A stretch of DNA of 17,380 nt from Fusobacteriales bacterium (GTDB lineage Bacteria > Fusobacteriota > Fusobacteriia > Fusobacteriales > Leptotrichiaceae). The stretch lies in contig JAITVW010000059.1 of the NCBI GenBank assembly GCA_031285605.1, positions 1 to 17,380 of the forward strand. The letters are read 5' to 3'. Position numbers and translations under genes: made by a program. Every line of letters starts with the position of its first letter. Positions within the stretch are counted from its first letter, which is position 1. Shown here one piece after another: positions 1 through 9,654 of this stretch. The notes under the pieces were generated by a model that had not been told where the DNA came from, did no database searches, and saw only the letters and a list, made by a program, of their open reading frames with translations.

Positions 1-119
1 ACAACCTAAAAGTACTTAATATTTAATAAACATTATTTATGTATTGTAGTTCAAAATAATGTGGTGATTTCATTCCACAATGTGAGTATATTCTTACTGT
101 CTTTCATTTATTTCAAAAA

Positions 120-725
120 TTATTTTTCGGTAATTCTCACACCATACTTAAAATATTTTCCCCAGTATTTATTCTCTAAACTCGACAATACCACTCCCTG
201 TGACGAGGAAGCATTTATAAACAGAGAATTTCCCACATAAACCGCAGTATGGTTAACCCTGTTTTCCGGTCTAAAAAATAAAATATCTCCGGGTCTTAAT
301 TCCGGCTTTGAGATGTGAATTCCTCTTTGAGCCTGATCCACCGATACTCTCGGCAGTTCAAATTCAAATACTTCCCTGTAAACCCTTCTTGTCAAAGCTG
401 AACAGTCTATACCGCTTTTAGAATCTCCGCCCCATGAGTATCTTGTTCCTCTCCAGTTCTCAAATGATTTTAACAGTTCATTTTCCACAATGATATCATT
501 AAGCTGGTCAAATGTTCCTGACATTAGTATAACCTGCTGATCATCTTTAAGCTGTGTAACTTTATTTGTAATTACCTTTTCATCATGCACATATTCTGAA
601 TCATACACACCGGGATCTCCGGCTGCGATACTTTTCTTTGAGCTGGAAGAGGCTGTCTTTGCTGAAGTACCTATAAAAAAACAAAAAATAAATAAAGTTG
701 CTGAAAAAATAAAAAACTTTTTCAT
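120..725 (-). CDS. Secreted NlpC/P60-family peptidoglycan peptidase
   Basis: A 201-residue protein likely to cut peptide stems in peptidoglycan outside the membrane. Residues 1-22 form a signal peptide (Lys-Lys, a Phe/Ile-rich core, then a GTSA end). Residues 23-85 are a polar linker. The NlpC/P60 domain covers about 88-200: YSWGG at 96-100, the nucleophile Cys108 in GIDCSAL, the GDILFF segment at 146-151 and the catalytic His159 in VNHTAVYVG. The third polar position is Asn171 (FINASS), where His is most common in the family. The start is set by an AGGAGG site just upstream. It begins 17 bases after the dtd stop, so the two are probably co-transcribed. The family assignment is firm; the exact bond cut is unknown. 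No clear terminator is visible in the 119 bases beyond it. Confidence 0.9.
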   Translation of the reverse strand: MKKFFIFSATLFIFCFFIGTSAKTASSSSKKSIAAGDPGVYDSEYVHDEKVITNKVTQLKDDQQVILMSGTFDQLNDIIVENELLKSFENWRGTRYSWGGDSKSGIDCSALTRRVYREVFEFELPRVSVDQAQRGIHISKPELRPGDILFFRPENRVNHTAVYVGNSLFINASSSQGVVLSSLENKYWGKYFKYGVRITEK

Positions 726-742
726 GCCTTCCTCCTTTGAAA

Positions 743-1186
743 CTAATCCTTACTATTTATTATCAATGTCACCGGTCCGTCATTTTCAAGAATAACATTC
801 ATATGTTCCCTGAATTTCCCGGTTTCATACGGTATGCTGTATTTTGATAATTCTTCCAAAAATAAATTATACAGCTTTTCAGCATCTTCCGGAGATGCCG
901 ATTTTGTATAACCCGGTCTTCTTCCTTTTCTCGTATCACCATAAACAGTAAAATTACTTACTATCAAAAGTTCTCCTTTTACATCAAGAAGAGATAAATT
1001 TAACTTACCTTCTGTATCTTCAAAAATTCTTAAATTAATTAATTTTTCCAGACTGTACTTTATATCTGTTATTGTATCTGTTCTGCTTATTCCGACAAAT
1101 GCTGCAATACCGTGTCCGATAGAGCTGTAAGTTTTTTCATTTATCATTACTTCTGCCTTCTTTACTTTCTGTACTACTATTCTCAA
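743..1186 (-). CDS. dtd: D-aminoacyl-tRNA deacylase
   Basis: A 147-residue DTD protein, the usual length, which hydrolyses D-amino acids mischarged onto tRNA (and Gly from tRNA-Ala in the family) in the cytoplasm. The N-terminus MRIVVQKV matches the family pattern, which fixes the start at a TTG codon (1186-1184). An AAAGG site lies about 12 bases upstream. The two active-site motifs are present: SNFTVYGD at 77-84 (canonical SQFTL, catalytic Thr80) and NDGPVTL at 135-141, with the conserved Gly-Pro pair at 137-138. A strong promoter lies directly upstream. The stop TAG is 17 bases before the NlpC/P60 gene. Confidence 0.95.
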   Translation of the reverse strand: MRIVVQKVKKAEVMINEKTYSSIGHGIAAFVGISRTDTITDIKYSLEKLINLRIFEDTEGKLNLSLLDVKGELLIVSNFTVYGDTRKGRRPGYTKSASPEDAEKLYNLFLEELSKYSIPYETGKFREHMNVILENDGPVTLIINSKD

Positions 1187-1216
1187 TATAATAACTTACC
1201 TTTCTAAATAATATTA

Positions 1217-1245
1217 ATTATAATACTAAAATAAGATTAAGTCAA
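1217..1245 (-). promoter_or_regulatory. Sigma-70-type promoter for dtd and the NlpC/P60 gene
   Basis: Read on the minus strand, TTGACT (1245-1240) and TATAAT (1222-1217) are separated by exactly 17 bases. The -10 lies about 30 bases before the TTG start of dtd. It is near consensus and separates dtd from the small membrane gene upstream as its own transcription unit. Confidence 0.75.
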
Positions 1246-1290
1246 TGTTTTCAGTAAAATTTTATGATTTTTTGATAGTTTTGATGATTT

Positions 1291-1599
1291 TTATTCATCC
1301 CATTCCCACGGATCTTTATCCTTACGCTTTGCCCATTTTTCCCTTTGTTTTTGTTCCTCGGTTTTTGCGAAGTTCTCATGGTAATTTTTTTGACTGCCCT
1401 GTTTTGATAATACTGACAGTTGATTATAATAACTCTTTTTTTCTGTTCTTACATTTCCGGTATTCCTGCTTTTACCTTTCAAACTATTTATTAAAAATAT
1501 TATCAGTATAATCCCCGGTACAAATTTCTGCGTAATAATACAGACTGCAATAATTATTATAAAAAATAATATTTTTTTACCATTGATTTTTCTATTCAT
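1291..1599 (-). CDS. Small membrane protein of unknown function
   Basis: A 102-residue protein that I do not recognise. After a basic start (MNRKINGKK), residues 10-38 are strongly hydrophobic (two short runs, ILFFIIIIAVCII and GIILIIFLI, separated by TQKFVP). They could be one long or two short membrane segments. The rest (39-102) is hydrophilic and highly charged, ending in a Trp-containing acidic tail (DPWEWDE), presumably cytoplasmic. The ATG is preceded closely by AAGGAGGAG. A near-consensus promoter lies about 90 bases upstream, so the gene is probably real. Antisense frames over the same DNA have no such signals. Confidence 0.7.
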   Translation of the reverse strand: MNRKINGKKILFFIIIIAVCIITQKFVPGIILIIFLINSLKGKSRNTGNVRTEKKSYYNQLSVLSKQGSQKNYHENFAKTEEQKQREKWAKRKDKDPWEWDE

Positions 1600-1688
1600 A
1601 CTCCTCCTTATAACATCTTGTTTGATTATAAGCGTACATTTTAAATTACTGTTTTACACAGTCTTTTTTCATTATTTTAGTCAGTATA

Positions 1689-1717
1689 ATTATATCTTAC
1701 TCTTGCTGTACAGTCAA
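1689..1717 (-). promoter_or_regulatory. Sigma-70-type promoter for the small membrane protein gene
   Basis: On the minus strand, TTGACT (1717-1712) and TATAAT (1694-1689) are 17 bases apart. The -10 hexamer overlaps one arm of an 11-bp inverted repeat, so binding of a regulator there could block initiation. Confidence 0.65.
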
Positions 1718-1731
1718 ACTGTAAGATATAA
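1690..1731. repeat. 11-bp inverted repeat over overlapping divergent promoters
   Basis: The arms TTATATCTTAC (1690-1700) and GTAAGATATAA (1721-1731) are perfectly complementary, separated by 20 bases that contain the palindrome CTGTACAG (1706-1713). Each arm covers a -10-like hexamer, one per strand. This could be an operator or simply the result of two facing -10 boxes. No regulator gene lies beside it. Confidence 0.55.
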
Positions 1732-1732
1732 A
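1703..1732 (+). promoter_or_regulatory. ligA: Possible promoter for ligA
   Basis: TTGCTG (1703-1708) and TATAAA (1727-1732) are 18 bases apart and lie within the minus-strand promoter. Further downstream a tandem 10-bp repeat of ATATAGTAAA (1758-1777) gives two TATAGT hexamers that might serve as alternative -10 sites. The assignment is weaker than for the minus-strand promoter. Confidence 0.4.
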
Positions 1733-1791
1733 TAAAATGTTTCTCTTTAAGGAAAAAATATAGTAAAATATAGTAAAATGTAAAATCATAA

Positions 1792-3813
<2,022 letters not shown>

Positions 3814-3819
3814 AATTAT

Positions 3820-3851
3820 GGGGCTGTATTATTGTTGATATAGTCCCTTTT
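3820..3851 (+). terminator. Likely rho-independent terminator after ligA
   Basis: GGGGCTGTAT (3820-3829) can pair with ATATAGTCCC (3838-3847) as a 10-bp RNA stem with two G-U pairs and an 8-base loop. Four T residues follow, so it is a modest terminator. It begins seven bases after the ligA stop codon. Confidence 0.55.
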
Positions 3852-3981
3852 AGTCTAAAAAACTGACCATAAAAAAATAAACAATATAAGACAAATGATA
3901 AAGACAATCCTGTCCAAAACAATGTAAAAAAATTATATTTTCTCCATTTGAATGTAATAACAGTCCGATTTACTATAAATA

Positions 3982-4009
3982 TTGACTTTTTTTGAAATTG
4001 TTATATAAT
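3982..4009 (+). promoter_or_regulatory. guaD: Sigma-70-type promoter for guaD
   Basis: TTGACT (3982-3987) and TATAAT (4004-4009) are separated by 16 bases. Transcription would begin near 4016, leaving a leader of about 84 bases before the ATG at 4100. I see no purine-riboswitch fold in that leader. Confidence 0.7.
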
Positions 4010-4099
4010 TAGATGTTTCCTGCTGACTTTGATCTTTTCAGATTTTTCATATATTTACCGGTTTTAAAAAAAATTATAAACTTACTATGGAGGTTTTTT

Positions 4100-5383
4100 A
4101 TGATAAAAGACATAAAAATATACAAGGGCGACATCATATTCTGTGAATCTCCCGATAAATTCACAACACTTGAAAACGGATATATCATAACAGAAAATAA
4201 TAAAATTAAAGAAACTGTTCAGGAACTCCCGACGGAATACTCGGATATTAAAATTTTAGATTTTTCAGGAAATCTTATTATTCCGGGATTTGTAGATATT
4301 CATCTTCATGCCCCGCAGTTTGAAAATCTGGGACTGGGTTATGACAATGAACTTCTCCCGTGGCTTGAAAATTATACATTTCCTGAAGAAGCCAAATTTA
4401 GCAATAATAAATATGCAGAAGAGATTTATAAAAAATTTATAAAAGCTTTATATATACACGGAACTACAAGAAGTGTAGTTTTCTCCTCTCTTCATCTGGA
4501 ATCTACCGAAATTCTCGCTGACTTATTTCTGGAGTCAGGTCTTGGAGCATATGTGGGCAAAGTAAATATGGACAGAAATTCTCCTTCATATCTTACTGAA
4601 AACTATAAAAAATCTCTTGAAGAAACTGAATACTTTATAAAAAAATACAACAAACCTGACAGCATGGTAAAGCCGATCATTACTCCGAGATTTATTCCCA
4701 CATGTACTCCTGAACTAATGAACGGTCTGTCAAAGCTTTCAGAAAAATATAATGTTCCTGTTCAGTCACATCTGTCGGAAAATCTGTCGGAAATTGAGTG
4801 GGTAAAGGAATTGCATGAAGAAATAGGAAGTTATGCAGGAGTCTATGATTACTACAAAATGTTTGGCGACAGACCTACAATAATGGCTCATTGTATACAT
4901 AATACCGATGACGAAATAAAATTAATGAAGAAAAAAGGAGTTTTTGCCGCTCACTGCCCTACTTCAAATTTTAATCTTTCCAGCGGAATCGCTCCCATAA
5001 GAAAATTTTTGGATAATAACATAAAAGTGGGAATAGGGACTGACATTGCCGGAGGTCATACTGTATCCATACCTGAAACAATTATTTCCGCTGTACATGC
5101 TTCAAAAATGTATAGTGTTTATGTAGACAGAAATTTTCACTCTCTAAGTATTTCAGAAGTTTTTTTTATGGCAACAAAAGGCGGAGGAGAGTTTTTCGGG
5201 AAAGTCGGAAGCTTTGAAAAAGATTACGAATTCGATGCTTTGATTATAAATGACAGTGTACTAAGAGGAAGCAGCAATAAAACCATTCAGGAAAGACTTG
5301 AAAAATATATTTATTTCGGTGCAAAAGAAGATATTATAAAAATGTTTGTTTCAGGGAAAGAAGTGAACAGAGACAGATTTTAG
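4100..5383 (+). CDS. guaD: Guanine deaminase
   Basis: A 427-residue amidohydrolase-superfamily enzyme that converts guanine to xanthine and ammonia in purine salvage. The guanine-deaminase signature PGFVDIHLHAPQ lies at 62-73, with metal ligands His68 and His70. Other metal or active-site residues are His224 (QSHLSEN), His264 (MAHCIH) and Asp315 (GIGTDIAGG), in the expected order. The frame is open back to an ATG at 4013, but that codon sits at the promoter's predicted transcription start. The ATG at 4100 has a GGAGG site seven bases upstream and gives a normal N-terminus. No purine transporter or xanthine dehydrogenase is adjacent, so the gene appears monocistronic. Confidence 0.93.
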   Translation: MIKDIKIYKGDIIFCESPDKFTTLENGYIITENNKIKETVQELPTEYSDIKILDFSGNLIIPGFVDIHLHAPQFENLGLGYDNELLPWLENYTFPEEAKFSNNKYAEEIYKKFIKALYIHGTTRSVVFSSLHLESTEILADLFLESGLGAYVGKVNMDRNSPSYLTENYKKSLEETEYFIKKYNKPDSMVKPIITPRFIPTCTPELMNGLSKLSEKYNVPVQSHLSENLSEIEWVKELHEEIGSYAGVYDYYKMFGDRPTIMAHCIHNTDDEIKLMKKKGVFAAHCPTSNFNLSSGIAPIRKFLDNNIKVGIGTDIAGGHTVSIPETIISAVHASKMYSVYVDRNFHSLSISEVFFMATKGGGEFFGKVGSFEKDYEFDALIINDSVLRGSSNKTIQERLEKYIYFGAKEDIIKMFVSGKEVNRDRF

Positions 5384-5436
5384 GGTTAAGAAAACATTCT
5401 GGCTTTTAGTGGTGAGTGCGGATATATTCTTGGCAG

Positions 5437-5663
5437 TTAACTGATAAATCCAAGACTATGTCTGTACTCCAATGAACTCATATTTCCCAATGATATTTTT
5501 ATTCTCTTCTCATTATACCATTTTAAATAAAAATTCAGATTCCGGATACTTACACCCTGCATGTCCATTTCCACATATCTTTTTTTGTATAACATTTTCA
5601 TTTCCGACCTACTTCTTCACATAAAAAAGAAATTGCATTATTCTCCATATTTCCTGTATTTTT
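5437..5663 (-). pseudogene. Remnant of an IS3-type transposase (C-terminal end)
   Basis: On the minus strand a 59-residue open segment ends at a TAA (5439-5437). It contains YLKWYNEKRIKISLGNMS followed by SLEYRHSLG, the hallmark tail of IS3/IS150-type transposases. Upstream in another frame (about 5663-5620) is KNTGNMENNAISFL, which resembles the region of the catalytic Glu (GN..ENA..SF). The two parts are joined only by changing frame near 5617, and nothing further upstream is recognisable. This is a dead, 5'-truncated copy with no visible intact terminal repeats, lying convergent with guaD. Confidence 0.75.
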
Positions 5664-5695
5664 TTATAAATTTTCTCTTTCTTGGAATTTAAATG

Positions 5696-5704
5696 TGCTA
5701 TAAT
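5696..5704 (+). promoter_or_regulatory. Extended -10 promoter of the ROK gene
   Basis: TG (5696-5697), one base, then TATAAT (5699-5704) form an extended -10 element about 50 bases before the ROK start. No good -35 hexamer is seen at the proper distance, which is usual for extended -10 promoters. Confidence 0.5.
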
Positions 5705-5754
5705 TATGTAAAGAATAGAATTTTTAACAAAATCTGACATTATAGGTGATTGTA

Positions 5755-6921
5755 TTGAAAAAGCTGAATATTACCGACTATAAAGCACTTGAGGAAATAA
5801 GGACAAATAATAAAATTTCCAGAATAAAACTATCAGGAAGCCTTGAACTCACACCTGCCGCTGTCACCAAAATAATAAAAAAACTCAGCGGACTGAAACT
5901 TATCGAAAACAATAACATTTTGAAATCCACAGGCGGAAGACCGGAAAAAAGCCTCAAGATAAACCATAAATATAAAATGATTCTGGGGATAAATTTTGGT
6001 CCTGAATTTATAGAAACTGCACTCAGCTATCTTGACGGGGAACTCCTGTATATGAAAAGAAGAAATTTTTATATTCGCAGTCGGGAAAAAATCCTGCGCA
6101 TACTCTTTGAGGAAATTGATAATATCCTTGAAGAATACTGTAAAGATGATATTCTCGGCATAGGTCTTGCACTTCACGGCACTGTGAACAGAGAAAAAGG
6201 AATATCTATATTTTCTCCTCATTTTGGATGGAAAAACCTGAATATACAGGAACTAATAGAAAAAAAGTATTCTCTGCCTGTAATCATTGATAATGATGTG
6301 AGAGCTATGGCAATAGCAGAGCATGAATTTGGACGGGCGCAGAATACCGATAATTTTCTGGTCATACATATAAGCAACGGAATCGGCGGAGCCATCTTTC
6401 TGAATGGTAAAACCTATGAAGGCTCTGACTTCAGTGCAGGAGAAATCGGACATATTACCGCCGTGGAAAATTCGTCAAGAAAATGCAGCTGCGGGAAATA
6501 CGGATGCCTTGAAGCGGAAAGCTCCGATGAAGCAATAAAAAACAAAGTTCTTACAGAGCTGGAAAAAACACAGGAAAAGGTAGATATCTCATTAAAAACA
6601 GAAGATATCTACAAAATGGCAGCAGAAAAAAAAGAGCCGTATTTCAGCGTGGTAAGAAAGTCCTCTTATGAGATAGGAAAAGCAGTGGGAAATCTTCTGA
6701 ACATACTTAATATAAAACTGGTCATAGCAGCAGGAAGAATTGTCAATACAGATTCACTGTTCTTCATTAACCTGAATAAAGGGATAAAAAAGAATATTCT
6801 TGACGGTCTTGAAAAAGATCTTCATACAGTTCCTGCTAAATTATATGACTCCATAGGAATATACGGCGCTTTTTCCCTTGTTACCACTAATTTATTCAAA
6901 GGAAGAAAACTGATAAAATAG
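5755..6921 (+). CDS. ROK-family transcriptional repressor, possible regulator of the gal genes
   Basis: A 388-residue protein with the NagC/XylR architecture. An N-terminal winged helix-turn-helix covers about 8-68 (ISRIKLSGSLELTPAAVTKI, then the GGRPEK turn at 60-65). A ROK sugar-binding fold fills the rest. The zinc site is complete: His233, Cys244, Cys246 and Cys251 (GEIGH, then CSCGKYGCLE), and IDNDVRAMA lies at 178-186. The kinase phosphate loop DxGxT is replaced by GINFGPEF (78-85), which argues for a repressor rather than a sugar kinase. Starts at GTG 5746 and TTG 5755 are both possible; AGGTGAT at 5744-5750 serves as the binding site for TTG 5755, which I prefer. The gene lies upstream of and co-directional with galK-galM-galE-galT, so a galactose-related ligand is likely but unproven. 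Confidence 0.85.
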   Translation: MKKLNITDYKALEEIRTNNKISRIKLSGSLELTPAAVTKIIKKLSGLKLIENNNILKSTGGRPEKSLKINHKYKMILGINFGPEFIETALSYLDGELLYMKRRNFYIRSREKILRILFEEIDNILEEYCKDDILGIGLALHGTVNREKGISIFSPHFGWKNLNIQELIEKKYSLPVIIDNDVRAMAIAEHEFGRAQNTDNFLVIHISNGIGGAIFLNGKTYEGSDFSAGEIGHITAVENSSRKCSCGKYGCLEAESSDEAIKNKVLTELEKTQEKVDISLKTEDIYKMAAEKKEPYFSVVRKSSYEIGKAVGNLLNILNIKLVIAAGRIVNTDSLFFINLNKGIKKNILDGLEKDLHTVPAKLYDSIGIYGAFSLVTTNLFKGRKLIK

Positions 6922-7030
6922 AAGCTTTTTATTGAGAATTGAATATATGGCTTTCACAAATATTTACTTCATTTTATCAATAACAGTTAAATAAGTTTTT
7001 TCACAGACCGGTATTATCTCTTATTTGGAA

Positions 7031-7163
7031 TCAGCCGAATGATACCGCCTGTTTTCCCTCTGCCGCATTTTCACCAGCTGATACAGCAGTAAAACATAAA
7101 CAGCTGCTTAACCAAAAGCAAACAAGATATAACAGCTGTCAGTTCAAAACAGATTTTTTTTAT
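7031..7163 (-). pseudogene. Possible remnant of an exported-protein gene (signal peptide region)
   Basis: Between the ROK gene and the gal promoter lie about 400 bases without an intact gene. On the minus strand, two overlapping frames here read like a broken signal peptide. One gives ELTAVISCLLLV. The other gives SSCLCFTAVSAGENAAEG, with a signal-peptidase-like AVSA end, and runs to QAVSFG before a TGA at 7031. A single frame change joins them. No ribosome site or mature protein remains and I cannot name a family. Three CAGCTG hexamers (7075, 7101, 7133) fall in the same segment. Chance is possible. Confidence 0.35.
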
Positions 7164-7177
7164 TTTGACTAAAAGTT

Positions 7178-7208
7178 AAAAAAGAACTTTAAAACAAGGT
7201 TCTTTTTT
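7178..7208. terminator. A/T-rich hairpin terminator between the ROK gene and galK
   Basis: AAAAAAGAAC (7178-7187) pairs with GTTCTTTTTT (7199-7208) across an 11-base loop, and the T run extends to 7211. A-tract on one side and T-tract on the other mean it could work in both directions. It would isolate the ROK transcript from the gal promoter just downstream. The GC part of the stem is short, so strength is uncertain. Confidence 0.5.
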
Positions 7209-7209
7209 T

Positions 7210-7237
7210 TTGAAAAATAAATTTTTTGAATTATAAT
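7210..7237 (+). promoter_or_regulatory. galK: Promoter of the gal operon
   Basis: TTGAAA (7210-7215) and TATAAT (7232-7237) are 16 bases apart, giving a leader of about 80 bases before galK. Just downstream, TCTGA (7254-7258) and TCAGA (7273-7277) form a short 5-bp dyad that might be an operator for the ROK protein. The dyad is too short to be sure. Confidence 0.6.
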
Positions 7238-7325
7238 TAAAAAGAACAGATTGTCTGATTCCAAAATTATTTTCAGATAAAATAAATATAAAAGTTTTTT
7301 ATAAATATATAAAGTAGGTGAAAAT

Positions 7326-8492
7326 ATGAATTTAGATGAATTAAGGACAAAATTTACAGAAATTTTCAATGATAAAAATGAAAAAGTATTTTTTGCCCCG
7401 GGCAGGGTTAATTTAATCGGAGAACATACCGACTATAACGGCGGACACGTTTTTCCATGTGCTGTTACACAGGGAACTTATGCTTTCACAAGAAAAATTT
7501 TCGAGCCTAAATTAAGACTTTTTTCCCTGAATTTTGAAGACACGGGAATTATTGAAATTGATCTGAACAATCTGGACTTTGACCCTGAAGACAACTGGGC
7601 AAATTATCCAAAGGGCGTTTTTCATCATCTGAAACAAAACGGGGCAGCCTTTGATACCGGACTGGAAATTCTCTTTTACGGGAACATCCCCAACGGTGCA
7701 GGTCTTTCGTCTTCTGCTTCTATAGAACTCGTTTCCTGCATACTTGCCAAGAGTATATACAGCCTTAATTTTAACATGATAGAGCTGATAAAGCTGTCAC
7801 AAAAAGTTGAGAATGAATTTATCGGTGTAAATTCAGGAATAATGGATCAGTTTATTATTGGTATGGGAAAGCAGGACACTGCCGTTCTCCTTGACTGCAA
7901 TACGCTGAAATACAGATATGTACCTTTAATACTTGACGGTTACAGTATTATTATATCCAATACCAATAAAAAAAGGACCCTTGCCGATTCAAAATATAAT
8001 GAAAGAAGAAGCCAGTGTGAAGCTGCTCTTCATGATCTACAAAAAGTACTGAATATAAAAAGTCTTGGTGATCTCACAGAAAAAGAATTTGAAAAATATA
8101 AACACCTTATTAGTGACAAGACAAATGAAAAAAGAGCCAGACATGCTGTTTATGAAAATCTGAGAACCCTTGAAGCTGTGGAATATCTCACAAATAATGA
8201 TCTCGGAAATTTTGGAAAACTAATGATCGCATCTCATAATTCATTGCGTGATGATTATGATGTAGCCGGAGTGGAGCTTGATACACTTGTGCAGGCTGCC
8301 CTGAAACAAAAAGGCGTTATCGGATCAAGAATGACAGGTGCAGGATTTGGCGGCTGTACTGTAAGCATTGTAAAAGATGAAAATATTGATGATTTTATAA
8401 AAAATACAGGAAAAGAATATCAGGAAAAAACCGGTCTGACAGCAGATTTTTATATCGCCCATTCAGGCAACGGTGCACATGAAATACTCTAA
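7326..8492 (+). CDS. galK: Galactokinase
   Basis: A 388-residue GHMP-family kinase that makes galactose 1-phosphate from alpha-galactose and ATP, the first committed step of the Leloir pathway. Motif 1, the galactokinase signature GRVNLIGEHTDYNGG, is at 26-40. The ATP-binding motif PNGAGLSSSAS is at 122-132. The catalytic base is expected at Asp174 in GIMDQF. Motif 3 (TGAGFGGCTVS) is near the C-terminus. Length is normal. The ATG follows TAGGTGA at good spacing. It is the first gene of the gal unit, 32 bases ahead of galM. Confidence 0.97.
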   Translation: MNLDELRTKFTEIFNDKNEKVFFAPGRVNLIGEHTDYNGGHVFPCAVTQGTYAFTRKIFEPKLRLFSLNFEDTGIIEIDLNNLDFDPEDNWANYPKGVFHHLKQNGAAFDTGLEILFYGNIPNGAGLSSSASIELVSCILAKSIYSLNFNMIELIKLSQKVENEFIGVNSGIMDQFIIGMGKQDTAVLLDCNTLKYRYVPLILDGYSIIISNTNKKRTLADSKYNERRSQCEAALHDLQKVLNIKSLGDLTEKEFEKYKHLISDKTNEKRARHAVYENLRTLEAVEYLTNNDLGNFGKLMIASHNSLRDDYDVAGVELDTLVQAALKQKGVIGSRMTGAGFGGCTVSIVKDENIDDFIKNTGKEYQEKTGLTADFYIAHSGNGAHEIL

Positions 8493-8524
8493 AACTTTAT
8501 CACATATTCAGAACAGGAGAAATT

Positions 8525-9517
8525 ATGGAATTAAGAATTTTTGAACTAAAAAGTCCGAAATTAAAAATTGAAATACTAAATTTGGGAGGAATCATCAGAA
8601 AAATCGAAACTCCGGATAAAAACGGAATTTTTGAGAATGTAGTACTGGGATATGAAAACATAGAAGAATACCATAAAAATCCCGATTATCTCGGCTCTTT
8701 AACAGGACGTACATCAGGCAGAATACAAAACGGGGAATTTATACTTAATGACAAAAAGTATACTCTTGCCAAAAATGACGGAAATAATAATCTTCATGGC
8801 GGAAACAAAGGTTTTAACAAGGTTTTCTGGGAAGTTCTTGACTATAACGAAAGCAGTATTCTTTTGTCTTATACAAGCGAAGACGGAGAAGAAGGATATC
8901 CGGGAACTGCCGAAATCGAAGTAGAATACCGTATCGAAAATGAAAATGAGCTGGTAGTGGAATATAAAGCAGTTTCTGACAAAGATACCCTGCTGGATAT
9001 TACACAGCACTCATATTTTAATCTCAGCGGAAATTATAAAAGAACCTCGCTGGAACATGATCTGAAACTTCCTGCGGAATCCTTTGTAGAAATTGATGAA
9101 AGCGGTATGATTACCGGTGTTGTAAAAAATGTAAAAGGAAGTCCTTTTGATTTTAATACTATAAAAAATATAGAAAAAAATATTGAGCCTGAGAACAAAC
9201 AGATTCAGAATGCTTTAGGGGCATATGACCATGCCTTTATATTAAATAATTCCCAAAATATAGAATTATATGATAAAATAAGTGGGAGAAAAATGACTGT
9301 AAATACTGATGCTCCAGCTGTAATATTCTATAACTCCGCTAAAATGGGAGAAAATATGATACTTACAGGCGGTATTAATTCTCGGCGTTTCCTTGGAGCC
9401 TGTCTGGAAACACAACATATTCCAAATGCAGTTAACTTCAGCGGATTCAAAATACCTGTACTGAAAAAAAATGATACTTACAGAAGTAAAACTGTTTTCA
9501 AATTCAGTATCATATAA
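8525..9517 (+). CDS. galM: Aldose 1-epimerase (galactose mutarotase)
   Basis: A 330-residue mutarotase that interconverts beta- and alpha-galactose, supplying the anomer GalK uses. The expected residues are present: His91 in NLHGGNKGF, the catalytic acid His162 in TQHSYFNLSG, Asp235 in YDHAF and the catalytic base Glu295 in LETQHIPNA. The ATG at 8525 has an AGGAGA site a few bases upstream. It begins 32 bases after galK, consistent with co-transcription. The 137-base gap to galE contains a TATAAT-like hexamer near 9579 but no -35 partner, so I do not call a separate promoter. Confidence 0.95.
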   Translation: MELRIFELKSPKLKIEILNLGGIIRKIETPDKNGIFENVVLGYENIEEYHKNPDYLGSLTGRTSGRIQNGEFILNDKKYTLAKNDGNNNLHGGNKGFNKVFWEVLDYNESSILLSYTSEDGEEGYPGTAEIEVEYRIENENELVVEYKAVSDKDTLLDITQHSYFNLSGNYKRTSLEHDLKLPAESFVEIDESGMITGVVKNVKGSPFDFNTIKNIEKNIEPENKQIQNALGAYDHAFILNNSQNIELYDKISGRKMTVNTDAPAVIFYNSAKMGENMILTGGINSRRFLGACLETQHIPNAVNFSGFKIPVLKKNDTYRSKTVFKFSII

Positions 9518-9654
9518 GCTGACAGTATTCTGACTTCTTCAGCCTCTGAACTGCACAGCTTTACCCGTAGTTTTTGAATATAATTCTTCATAGTAAAGTA
9601 CTGAAAAATACGGAATATTTACAGTTCAAAAAATTTTTGGGAGGATTTTATAAA

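Noticed and set aside
4013..4099. Upstream start for guaD adding 29 residues
   Set aside because: The ATG at 4013 coincides with the predicted transcription start and has no ribosome site; ATG 4100 has GGAGG and gives a family-like N-terminus.
4010..4099. Purine riboswitch in the guaD leader
   Set aside because: The leader is short and AT-rich and I could not find the three-stem purine aptamer core or a terminator stem.
7075..7138. Three CAGCTG hexamers as a possible operator array
   Set aside because: Spacing is irregular (26 and 32 bases), flanks differ, and they lie upstream of the terminator-like hairpin, within a probable gene remnant.
9574..9654. Upstream TTG start for galE adding 27 residues
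   Set aside because: The extra residues are not part of GalE, there is no ribosome site, and ATG 9655 begins directly with the Rossmann strand.
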